Assembly (NCBI RefSeq): GCF_029542785.1
Contig: NC_083373.1
Span: 558,001 to 622,000, forward strand
DNA from: Malassezia japonica
Taxonomy: Eukaryota > Basidiomycota > Malasseziomycetes > Malasseziales > Malasseziaceae
Direction: 5' to 3'
Length of the DNA: 64,000 nt
Part shown: piece by piece, positions 10,801-18,585 of the stretch
Layout of the letters: the number at the start of each line of letters is the position of its first letter
Position numbering within the stretch: the first letter of the stretch is position 1
Notes under the pieces: model-generated
What the model was told of the DNA's origin: nothing
What the model saw: the letters and a program-made list of their open reading frames with translations, nothing else
Database searches by the model: none
Program-made: the position numbers and the translations under genes

Positions 10801-10859
10801 AATACGAGCCGCCCCCGCCCGGCTCCAACTGGCTGCTGGACAGCATGCGCGATGGATAG
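4842..10859 (+). CDS. Very large Pro/Ser/Ala-rich, mostly disordered protein of unknown function
   Basis: Single exon, 2005 residues. I do not recognise a full-length family. Most of it is low-complexity Pro, Ser, Ala and Arg with many SP/TP sites. Features I can see: an EPKxPVxEPK repeat (residues about 590-630); two Ala/Gly-rich, glycine-zipper-like hydrophobic stretches near residues 657-680 and 787-830; an SPRTDR tandem repeat near 1352; and an ordered-looking segment with PPCLECMMRDEDMIDV near 1550, followed by KSPAGLRLTRVHVKKVAMGDT and SSSQRARVIHLFVADQRRLLGF (first 20 residues or fewer of each cited). The Cys-bearing segment recalls conserved motifs in large fungal proteins of unknown role; this is from memory only. 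The first ATG is used. It is 29 bp from UBA3 on the same strand. Confidence 0.75.
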   Translation: MDSLRAQFAAAVQPRSVTPPSPQRARPQQPGKAAKLSAFETWERASPRREPDLFAGQESAMWRTRSSGDAPSDISGLRAPRLASWDFEEPNLGFTMPQSPDASPSPRSPPQPRPRPGAKTTPRIPSGSPPLQDSPQKHTSRSAVPPLPRDAAERVRQAKPKTKGSAQRKPVQRLRSASPQAPEPTAPVPPVPRIAPQAQALAAAAAPKTRVSRRAQSTSTHSSADAYSRAEQRQPKLRRTVSTVTIVRKPSEERVPDVPDLPQTDRQGVPLRQLVDRPSQRPGSTGDNWAAAFDAFDSYEPTVPSLDAYAPQTKRRLSRRGSRERRASEPYAREPPAELPARAPPTEPRAQEVPPEPQSAPAPRLPSEPPRMQSATSEPHSAPVTSGAAPSDAMPEADASMQTVHDLAPQDDSSSCSSLESEMSRPFKSPPQRKTQIRVLSRSIERVMSPEGDSPYMSPTSYSAWSPRQVVRRQTLRMHPDTVITPVQSPRSRPSPSKFSLANLQRTQREPSGPGSMPSSVSAPTMLAPSADLPRTPEEQIVRSPNTSFFDGALDGPESWFAETSLPGEWSLQGAPAESKRASKIKAETVEPKAPVEEPKMPIEGPKVLVDEPKAPVQEPKVPTEPAAPIDESKEASMADEQPSSRSKHASKPSLSGMGFAGAAASVGAAVAAVGAGLGIRRSTQEVPDEVKDDLADAEAPAPEPETKPQAAPEPQPKPETKPQAAPEPQSKPQPQRKPSVPVRATKTPALPMPPIDVDGPWSVIVPPIVMPRPPKVPPMAQTPEVGLGAHAAGATSGAAGGAALGAAAGPVGVAGGAAVGAALGAAATAASRPDDAADQARALAVDTTAEAPSADSTLDTPNPWPEQATDQKAMETTQSEPEQAVPAQTTAPAQEPEPLIPELVAEQPTAKAEPAAQAEPARTAAQAPAEQAAPEPSGAAVPDQAETMQMLASPPVAQRSPEAQRQAPETSPAPTAAPSEALNATESLAPAAGATDASRASVQDVSEATPTQPSPAVPAGPLPSNSAVKLPTPSFADLSPLAHALPESTPPTQSAPIHVSTEPTSSRSIPPPSAPPPSVPSAPAEPVVGLGVPMDVAARASPSNPFTPAPAQLAPSEAEERPVSRSAMSTEPSSRPESSAYSDYQLFQEAASQLSYNESPPIEVVQPRMEPPVMELNTPRVSEDGAVPPTPSRAAAPLDTETPTHGGRQALAGALATEAAARVRDTSPMPGQLGPEVEANLAPQTVPMPDPWRKTPTKRSTPKRAQDKRQSTPRSMPGELSPTVPRASQAIALDENAWAKAMLAPDDTLESEMTDVPAPLPTRPRAGSSPRRASPRRGAPRTTSPRIPKSSPRTDRSPRTDRSARTDRSPRTRPAAPEHSSAEMYQAPVFPAPVRAPSPPPPDGEVEARAEWEQKQLAAKPEAEVDLDQPLEMVPAPDPLAYLREVSMPMSPVADMSRTSGMSTQQLQRMQADEQEHSVDAVNASMTSGVDTAAGGANGPYPVVSRPVGRSGSRVYAGMQPQRSLVPPFELQNRSLVLPLGGDPQRPGQPPCLECMMRDEDMIDVQVTDPAVWERESDAEFYEAIRQEHQERISNETPKSPAGLRLTRVHVKKVAMGDTLSASNLKEHTAALRMSSSQRARVIHLFVADQRRLLGFEDEPPLPAPPAPASAAAPAPAPAPAIPVPLPMTAPTSTSPRSPPVSPRRAPPVASSQSMAGPWGVPGLASAVPNVPSMVPTATNVLSVVPGAPGLPSGVSPGLPPTVSPARPMVTSTPPRRMDYGPTTPQSDLRPPERPFARGTRTGSPGTHSAAGYTSQASQIDSDSSMVDMHLGLDSGRRDVSGRLDAPMQDTPESAPVAAFESESDHDEGRYDDKHRRQSFKGFFRKMVTGKPPPLPVSPNQDVRRHRKTRSSVTDVTESPDTSWAENDEGQRPHFWRKLGKSPKSAASHTRRFPSSQMPPLPTDAEAVSRARERSTSAYARPQRPQYEPPPPGSNWLLDSMRDG
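8895..8963 (+). repeat. 18-nt tandem coding repeat (SPRTDR units)
   Basis: Three full 18-nt units plus most of a fourth, near-identical at DNA level, encode SPRTDR, SPRTDR, SARTDR and SPRT. Confidence 0.8.
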
Positions 10860-10888
10860 CTCTGTAGGATTAGACCTCCACCTCCACC

Positions 10889-12198
10889 ATGACGGCGCGG
10901 CCGGACGCAGCACAGGCGCAGCTCGCGACGCTGCTGCGCTACCCTTTGCGTGCGGAAGCGCCGATCCAGAATGTCGAGCAGTACGTATCGTGTCTTATCC
11001 AGTGCGAAATCATTTCTCGAGAACGAGTGCCGCGTGCTGGTGATCGGCGCAGGTGGCCTGGGATGCGAGATCCTGGCGAACCTCGCCTTGTCGGGCTTCC
11101 GCCACATTGACGTGATTGATATGGACACGATCGATGTGTCAAACCTCAATCGCCAGTTCCTGTTCCGGTACGTCGACCTGCTCACACAGCGAATCGGACA
11201 TTGGCGCGCCGAAAGCGACCACCGCCGCGGCGTTTGTCGAGCGCCGCGTGCCGGGCGTGCGCATCACGCCGTACGTCGGGCGCATCCAGGACAAGGACGA
11301 GGCGTACTACATGCAGTTCCACCTGATTATCTGCGGCCTGGACTCGGTCGAGGCACGCCGCTGGATCAATGCGATGCTCGTCAACATGGTCGACGAATCG
11401 CATCCCGAGTCGCTCAAGCCGCTCATTGACGGCGGCACGGAGGGGCTGAAAGGCCAGGCGCGTGTAATCCTGCCGACGATCACGAGCTGCTACGAATGCA
11501 GCCTCGACATGCTGCCGAAACGCACCACGTTCCCGATCTGCACCATCGCCAACACGCCCCGCCTGCCGGAGCACTGCATCGAGTGGGCGAGCGTCTTGGA
11601 GTGGCCGCGCGTGCACCCCGGAAAAAAGCTCGATACGGACAACCCCGACGACATCCAGTGGGTGCTCGACACGGCGCTCACACGCGCCGCGTCCTTCCAT
11701 ATCGACGGCATCACCTGGTCGCTTACGCAAGGCGTGATCAAAAACATCATTCCTGCCATTGCCAGTACGAATGCGGTGATTGCAGCGGCATGCACGCAAG
11801 AGGCGTTCAAGATCGCAACCTCATCGGCGCCGTACCTCAACAATTATATGATGTACGCCGGCAACGAGGGCGCGTATACCTATACATTCGACTACGAGAA
11901 GCGCGACGACTGCCCGGTGTGCGGTGGCGAGAGCCGCACGCTCACCGTCCAGCGCACCGCACCCCTCGCACAGGTCCTCGAGATGCTCCAGGAGCTGCCC
12001 GACATTCAGTGCAAGCGCCCGTCGATCGCATCCAGCAGCGGGCCCCTCTACTTCCGAACGCCGGCCGCACTCGAGCAGGCGACCAGTGTGAATCTCGTGC
12101 GCAGCCTGCCCGAACTCGGCGTGGAGGACGGCGAGGTGCTCACCGTGACGGATCCCCACCTGCCATTTGTCCTGAGCGTAGGAATTTCGTATGCATAG
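10889..12198 (+). CDS. UBA3: NEDD8-activating enzyme E1 catalytic subunit
   Basis: Catalytic half of the heterodimeric E1 that adenylates NEDD8/Rub1 and loads it onto Ubc12 for cullin neddylation. Exons 10889..10980, 11003..11167 and 11190..12198 give 421 residues. The nucleotide-binding glycine motif [10 protein letters not shown] and NLNRQFLFR are split from later sequence by the second 22-nt intron. The active-site Cys lies in [19 protein letters not shown]. Two CxxC-type zinc ligands follow (CPVCGG). The C-terminus holds a short ubiquitin-fold region. Both introns are 22 nt and restore the family frame exactly, giving [13 protein letters not shown] across the second. The stop codon overlaps an upstream ATG that could extend the next gene by 16 residues. 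Confidence 0.93.
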
Positions 12199-12238
12199 CC
12201 TCCACAAACGCTCAAATGGCCTTTTTTCTTCCAGTACG

Positions 12239-13403
12239 ATGCAGGACGGCGCAGGGGCCACGGCGCCTTCGGGCGCTCAGTCGGCGGTGCTCATGCGCTC
12301 GGAGCCGGTTCCTGAAGGGACGACACAGGTCAGCGGCCCAGACTTTGATGCGCAGCACCCGAACGACCTCGCTGCATTGCTCGACAGCATGGCAGCGATC
12401 GGCTTCCAAGGCACGTCGGTGCACGAAGCGGTGCGCATCATTGAACAGATGGTAGGTCGCGCTACTAATGCAGCGTACGTGGCGCCTCGAGAACGACCCA
12501 AAGTACAACAAGGACGACGACGAGAACGCGTCGCTGCCCCGCGACGATCCCCAGCACGCGTCACAGACCAAGTGCACCATCTTTCTGGGCTACACGTCGA
12601 ACCTCATTTCGTCGGGTCTACGCGAGGTGATCCACTTTCTCGTCAAGCACAAGTACGTCTCGGCGATTGTGACAACGGCGGGCGGCGTCGAGGAAGACTT
12701 TATCAAGTGCCTCGGCTCGACCTACCTCGGCGCCTTTCACCTGGACGGCGCGACGCTCCGCAAGCAGGGCCTGAACCGCATCGGCAACCTGATCGTGCCG
12801 AACGACAACTACTGCAAGTTTGAGGACTGGGTCATGCCGATCCTCGACAAAATGCGCGCGGAGCAGGACACGGCGCCGCCCGAGTCGGACGGCGAGCGCT
12901 TTGTCTGGACGCCGAGCCGCATCATTGCGCGCCTCGGCCACGAAATCAACGACGAGCGCAGCGTGTACTACTGGGCGGCCAAGAACGACATTCCCGTCTT
13001 TTGCCCTGCGCTCACCGACGGCTCGCTCGGCGACATGATCTATTTCCACTCGTACAAAAACCCCGGCCTGACGGTCGATCTCGTGCGTGATATCCGTCGC
13101 CTGAACGACATGAGCGTCAAGGCGAAAAAGGCAGGCATCATAATCCTCGGTGGCGGCGTGTGCAAGCACCAGATCGCCAACGCGATGCTCTTCCGCAACG
13201 GCGCCGACTACGCCGTGTACATCAACACCGGTCAGGAGTTTGACGGTTCGGATAGCGGCGCGCGGCCCGACGAGGCGATCAGCTGGGGAAAGATCAAGAG
13301 CCATGCCAATGGCGGTGACGCGGTCAAGGTATACTGCGACGCGACCATCATCTTCCCGTTGATCGTCGCCGCGACCTTTGCAAAGGCGCACTGGCAGTCA
13401 TAG
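12239..13403 (+). CDS. DYS1: Deoxyhypusine synthase
   Basis: Transfers the aminobutyl group of spermidine to one lysine of eIF5A, the first step of hypusine formation, in the cytosol. Exons 12239..12451 and 12474..13403 give 380 residues. The NAD-binding and catalytic signature is intact: [34 protein letters not shown], and the active-site lysine in ISWGKIK. The single 22-nt intron uses a GTAGGT donor and a CTAAT branch. Start at 12239 gives the usual N-terminal length; an in-frame ATG at 12191 overlaps the UBA3 stop and is the alternative. Confidence 0.94.
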
Positions 13404-13425
13404 TACACACCTCCATACAACCACC

Positions 13426-14533
13426 ATGCCCCCGACGCGGCGGCCCTGGGCGCGGCTCGCGGCCGTGCTCGTCGCACTGCTCGCCGTAGCGCTCGGCGCT
13501 CTGGTAGGTCGTGTTGCTGACCCAGCCGTACCTCGTGCCCGAGCTGTTTGTGGACAAGGGCCAAATTGACGCGCTCACGCGGTTCTTTGCGCCGACCGAC
13601 GCGGCGAACGCGACCGCCGCGCCGACGCGCTCGCAGCGCGCTGCGGCGCATACAAACAACTGGGCGGTGCTGGTGTGTACCAGCAAGTTTTGGTTTAATT
13701 ACCGCGTACGTCGCTTGGCTTACGCAGCATATGGCAAATACCTTGGGCATGTACCGCACCGTCAAGCGGCTCGGTGTGCCAGACAGCCACATTATTCTGA
13801 TGCTTGCCGACGACGCGGCGTGCAATGCACGGAATCCATACCCCGGCGCTGTGTGGCCTGCCTCGAGCAAGGACCTGGATCTGTACGGTGACGATGTCGA
13901 GGTCGACTACCGCGGCTACGAAGTGACCGTGCCCAACTTTTTGCGCCTGCTCACCGGCCGTGTGCCCGCGCACACGCCGCGCTCCAAGCGGCTCGAGTCG
14001 GACGAGCACTCGAACGTGTTCCTCTACATGACTGGGCACGGCGGCAAGGAGTTTCTCAAGTTTCAAGACTCGGAGGAGATTAGCGCGCACGATCTAGGTA
14101 CGTCTTGTATCTCACGCAGCCGATGCCGTGGAGCAAATGTGGGAAAAGCGGCGGTACCACGAGCTGCTCTTTATGATCGATACGTGTCAGGCGAGCTCGA
14201 TGCTGCAGCCGTTCTACAGCCCCAATGTCCTGGCGGTCGGCAGCAGCCAGACGGGCCAGAACTCGTACTCGGTACGTGGTGTTACTTATGCAGTACAATG
14301 TCGACAGCGGCGTCGGCGTGCCCTTGATTGACCGGTACACGCGTGCGGTGCTTGAATTTATGGAGCATGTGGACCGCACGAGCAACAAGACGCTCCAGGA
14401 CCTCTTTGACAGCGTGGACCCTGCCGCGATCCACTCGGACCCCGACGTGCGCAAGGACCTCTTTGCGCGCGCGATGGACCAGGTGCGCGTGACGGATTTC
14501 TTTGGCTCGGTCGCGCAGGTCGAGCTGACGTAG
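13426..14533 (+). CDS. GPI8: GPI-anchor transamidase catalytic subunit (C13 peptidase)
   Basis: Cysteine protease of the ER GPI-transamidase complex that cleaves the C-terminal signal and attaches the GPI anchor. Five exons: 13426..13503, 13526..13705, 13728..14097, 14120..14271, 14294..14533; all four introns are exactly 22 nt. The product has 339 residues. A hydrophobic signal peptide ([16 protein letters not shown]) is followed by the C13 core with catalytic His in MTGHGGKEF and catalytic Cys in [11 protein letters not shown]. It ends directly after [12 protein letters not shown]. Yeast and human GPI8/PIG-K continue with a tail and a transmembrane anchor; here there is none, and the next gene's stop is only 59 bp on. 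Convergent with VMA16. Confidence 0.92.
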
Positions 14534-14592
14534 ATGCATGCATAAATAGGTGATCACTACGGGAATCGGCGCCGGAGCGCAGCAACAGCCAC

Positions 14593-15284
14593 CTACTTGA
14601 ACTCTTCTGCGGAGCCGGTCTGGGTGAGTACGCGTGGAGACCTACCATGATCAAACCGACTAGTGTTAGTTACAACGAGTCACGTACCGATCAGACCAAA
14701 GAGACCCAGAATACTGCTAAAGACCTCGACCACGAGGATCTTGACAAAGAGCTGCGGGTCCGCAGCATCCGCGACCGCGGCGTTAGCGCCGGTAATGCCC
14801 ACCGACACACCGCACACTAGGTTGCACAGGCCGACGGTGAGGCCGCCCCAGAAGAGCGTGTAGCCGGTCATGTAGTTCTGCGGCGACCACAAGCCGTCGT
14901 ATCCGTTTTCCAAACGTCCCGAGATCTTGGACGAGAAGACGATCGCCATAATCACACCGTAGATCGCGACGACCTCGCAAAAGATAATGCTAATCAGGTT
15001 CTTGGTCGTGATGCGCGGCATGCGCACACCCGCACCCAGGATCGAGGTACCCGTAATGAATATACCCCATCCCGCACCGACGACACTCAGGCCGATGCAG
15101 AACGCAATGCCCATGTTCGCCCACACATAGGGGCTGACGCTTTCCAAGAATCCGCCGACATCAAACTGGTTGCCGGAACCTGGCGTGAGCTCAGACAAGA
15201 CCTACCAGTAAGCACAAGGTAGCCTGCGCCGTACACAAGCACCGCCGCCAGGGCACCGAGTGTGGTATACGCAACCGCACCCAT
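14593..15284 (-). CDS. VMA16: V-type ATPase proteolipid subunit c''
   Basis: Membrane-rotor subunit of the vacuolar H+-ATPase. Exons on the minus strand: 15206..15284, 14688..15179, 14646..14659 and 14593..14619 (203 residues). Several hydrophobic helices are visible, with the buried Glu in the [15 protein letters not shown] helix typical of the c-ring. The third exon is only 14 nt, between introns of 28 and 26 nt. Splicing it in gives the C-terminus [19 protein letters not shown], which closely parallels the yeast Vma16 end; skipping it destroys that frame. The first intron is 26 nt. The start at 15284 is the first ATG that gives the short lumenal N-terminus of the family. Confidence 0.9.
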
Positions 15285-15402
15285 CCTGTTCGTCGCACAG
15301 TGCAAGCCGAGGCGGCGCGGCGGCCGCGGCCCGCGGTGCTGACTAAACACCCACGCCGGGGCCACACTGGGAGCAGCAATTAGCGGGAACGTCTATGTAC
15401 GT

Positions 15403-17939
15403 CTACGAGTCCGACGTCAAACCAAACAGTACGGAAAGGCACACGTTCGTAAATTCGTCGTGTTGGTGGAAGTAAGAGTCCAGCAGGAACTGCATCTCGG
15501 ACCGCGACTGATCCACGTGGCTGGGTCGGTGCGCATGAAATAGGGAGAGCGTAGGGGGCGAGCCGTCCATGTGTTGGCGGTTGTCCAGGTGTGTCCGCCA
15601 GAGGCCAGCGCGGTCTGCTTCAAAGATATCTGCGACAGCAGGCAGCTCGACCGCCATCACGTTGCGCCAGTCGCTCGACGCCCACGGCGTTGTGCCGCGC
15701 GTCGTCGCAGGGAAGGGCGACAGGCCGAGGGTCGCGATCCCGACCGAGTCCGACGGGCTGCTGCTTTCCTCGGTCGCATTCAGAATGTAGCGCAAGAGGA
15801 CCAGGAGCGAGTAGGATGCAAGCACCGTGCGACGCAGCGACTCACACAGTCCCCACCAGACAAAGTCGCTGATCTCGCTGGACTGGGTACTGGGACCCGG
15901 CACCTCGGGCGTGGCGCGCTTTTGCAGGTCGTTCACGAGCGAGGCAGCGAGATGCGTGAGGGACTGGAGCGCGTCGATGGCATTCGGAAGCAGCGTCGCG
16001 TCCCATACGCGGTGCGTCAGCGTGCAGCGCGCCTGGCCGTCGGCACTCTGGGCGTCGAGCGCGTCGCCAAAGGCGCCGACCACGACGTAGAGCCAGATGG
16101 CTTGCAGGAGCGCCATGATCTCCATGGCCCCCTCAAAGGATCGGGCGTGGTCCAGGTACGTCTGCTGCTCGACGCTTTTCGAGACGGGCACCTCGGTTTC
16201 AAAGCAGGGGCCGAGTTTAGTCGTGAGATCGCGCGCGCTGTGGATATGGCGCTCGAGCTCGGTCGCGACCTGCGTCCAGGCCCATCGCTCGCTGGTCGGC
16301 AGGCGCAGCGTCAGGGCAGAGAGCGCGCAGCGCGCGACAGAAAGCGGCTCGGGAAGGGTATTACGTTGTGTCACTAGCAAATGACGGTGCAAAAAGGGTG
16401 GTTGTGGCGCATTGGGCTCGGCCAAGCACAAAAAGGTGCAGTAGGTCACAAAGCGCGAGATGGCCGACATGGCAAGTGTCGTCCGGAAATCGTTTTCGCG
16501 CAACAGGCCATGAGGGGGGGATGTCGTGAGCATGTAGCGGTGGAAGCGCTCCTGCGCGCCTTTGTCCCGCGACCACCAGTCCACGGAGCTGATCAGCACC
16601 GGCGAGACGGGCGTTAGCGAGTCCGAGTCGGACGTGCTCTTGCTCGGCGCCGAGATGCCTTCGTCCGACTGCGAGAGCACCTGGGGCCGCGGGCCTTTGA
16701 GCGAGTAGCGCTCGTTGTGGCGCGCCGAGTGCGCCGTCGGCGTCTTGCCGACGTCCATCGCCGACATGAGACCGCTCCAGCCGGTGCACGCTCCGAGTTC
16801 GTACAGGGGCGACGGCACGACGGGATCGTCCAGCCACGCCGAGAGGTCCATGTGCCCCAGCACCATCGCCGAGTGGCTCGGCGAAAAGGTGGCGACGTTC
16901 GAGAGGCGGCTCGGCGTGTGGGGAATCGAGAGCTGCAAGTTGCCCGGCGCAAGGCCGCCGGTGCTGAGGCGCGCCAGGTCTGACGGCCGCCGGGGCGGCG
17001 GCGGCATATCGCGGCGCAGCGACGGCGCGAGCGCATCCACCGAGAGTGCGGGCACACTGGGCGGAGGGGGCATCCCGACGTTTTCTGCGCCCCCTTCTGT
17101 CTTGACCGGCGGCGCGTCTGGCGGCGCGGTCGGGCGGCCGAGCATGTCGACGAGCCCCCCCGAGAGCTGTGGCATGCTGCTCTGTCCCTGAAAGAGGGCG
17201 TGGCCGTTACTCGGCCCCGGAATCTGAATCGAGGGCACGGCCGTGTCCTGCACAGGCCACTCGGTGTTGGACACTGGCGGAACGCCAAACGGATAGACAT
17301 TGTCCTCGTTCGACGACACGGAGCTGAACGAGCGGCGCGGCTCTGCGTTTTCCCAGCGCATGCCGGTAAAGTGCGAGTCGAGTGAGTCGATCGTGTTGTT
17401 GCTGTCGCTGTCCGGCTCGTCGCCCGACAGGTCAGTCGTGGGCACCGTGTTCATCGGCACGGCCGGCTCGGGCATGTGTAGGTTAGGGAGCGACGCGTGC
17501 CACTGCATGGACGTGCTCTCCCTGCGCGGATATACCGGCGGCGACGTGCTCGAGAGATAGGGCGATCCGCGCACGCTCTGTGCGTCGGTCCACTGCGACT
17601 GCCCCATGAGACCTGATTCGCGCGCCTTGCGCACGTTGGGATTGCCAGTGTGCGGGGCATAAACACAATGGATATTTCTCTTGCGACAGCGCTCGCACGC
17701 CGGCACGCCGAGGTCGCACCGCGCCTTGCTTTTCGCGCACGCGTAGCAGCTTTTTTGGCGGTCCACGGTGGGGTTCGCCAGCGCACGGGCCTCGCGGCTC
17801 TGGTGGCGGCGCAATAGGTCCTCTGCCATGAGCTACAATACATACCACGCGAGAACGATTTGCCGCAGCGTCCGCAAACAAAGCTGCGAAAACGCCCCGC
17901 CGCCGACGGACGCGGTGGGGCTTGCGAAGGGTCACTCAT
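15403..17939 (-). CDS. Transcription factor with C2H2 finger joined to a Zn2Cys6 cluster and fungal-specific TF domain
   Basis: Exons 17846..17939 and 15403..17822 (837 residues). The N-terminal C2H2 finger, VCGRCGKSFSREDLLRRHQ, is interrupted by a 23-nt intron; splicing joins the two Cys to the two His. A binuclear zinc cluster follows at once: CYACAKSKARCDLGVPACERC and onward to HCVY. A long Ser/Pro-rich linker leads to a mostly helical C-terminal half resembling the fungal-specific transcription factor domain (16560 down to 15403). Nuclear regulator; target genes cannot be deduced. An in-frame ATG at 17987 is the alternative start. Divergent from elongin C across 235 bp. Confidence 0.85.
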
Positions 17940-18174
17940 CGAAATGTGACCTGGCGGCTGTCCAACACCACCGGGGAAATCGCCCATAAACTTGGTTCAA
18001 GGTAAAATTTAGCTTTGCGAAGGATGCGGTACGGGAAGAAACACAGACCGGAGTTGCATGTCCTGGAACAAGGCTAATAAAGCGCCGGCAGCATGGGAGA
18101 CTGCTGCACGAGCCCTGGTCGCCGCAACTCCATTGTCTCGGCCGAATATGCAGCGCGCGGCGCGTTCGCCCACG
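17940..18174. promoter_or_regulatory. Divergent 235-bp promoter between the zinc-cluster factor and elongin C
   Basis: Gap between two start codons pointing outward. The reading frame of elongin C stays open upstream with ATGs at 18058 and 18148, so part of this gap could be coding. Confidence 0.4.
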
Positions 18175-18552
18175 ATGCCGGCTGCTTGGGTGACGCTCGT
18201 GAGCGACGTAGGTTCGTAGGCTAATGCAGGATGGCTATCGCTTTGTGATTGATCGGCGGTGGGCCGAGCTGAGTGGCACGATCAAGACGATGCTTTCGAT
18301 GGACTCGGGAGGTACGCTTCTTTGCTCACGCAGGATTCTCCGAGGCAGAAAGCGGCGAGTGCCGGCTGCAGATCCGCGGCCAGGTGCTCGAAAAGGTGGT
18401 CGAGTACCTGCAGTGGCACGCGCGCAACACGGACCGCACCGAGTTTAATATCAAGGACTTTGAGCGGAAAATTCCCCCAGAGCTAGCGCTCGAACTGTAC
18501 GTCGCTCTACTCACCCAGCCTGATGGCCGCCGACTTTCTCGAGGGTGCGTAG
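18175..18552 (+). CDS. ELC1: Elongin C
   Basis: Skp1-fold adaptor of cullin/elongin ubiquitin ligases. Small four-exon gene: 18175..18207, 18230..18311, 18334..18496, 18519..18552; all three introns are 22 nt. The 103-residue product reads AAWVTLVSDDGYRFVIDR at the start and closes with PPELALELLMAADFLEGA, matching the family length (about 100 residues) and the C-terminal helix. Only the spliced form shows the family, as each exon lies in a different frame. In-frame ATGs at 18148 and 18058 would add 9 or 39 residues. Convergent with the CLASP-like gene, 33 bp apart. Confidence 0.87.
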
Positions 18553-18585
18553 CGGCGCTAATCCAGTCTAGCTAGTGTACATATA

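Noticed and set aside
11271..11289. GTACGT ... CCAG string inside UBA3 exon 3 as another intron
   Set aside because: The encoded [15 protein letters not shown] aligns with the UBA3 family without a gap, so it is exonic.
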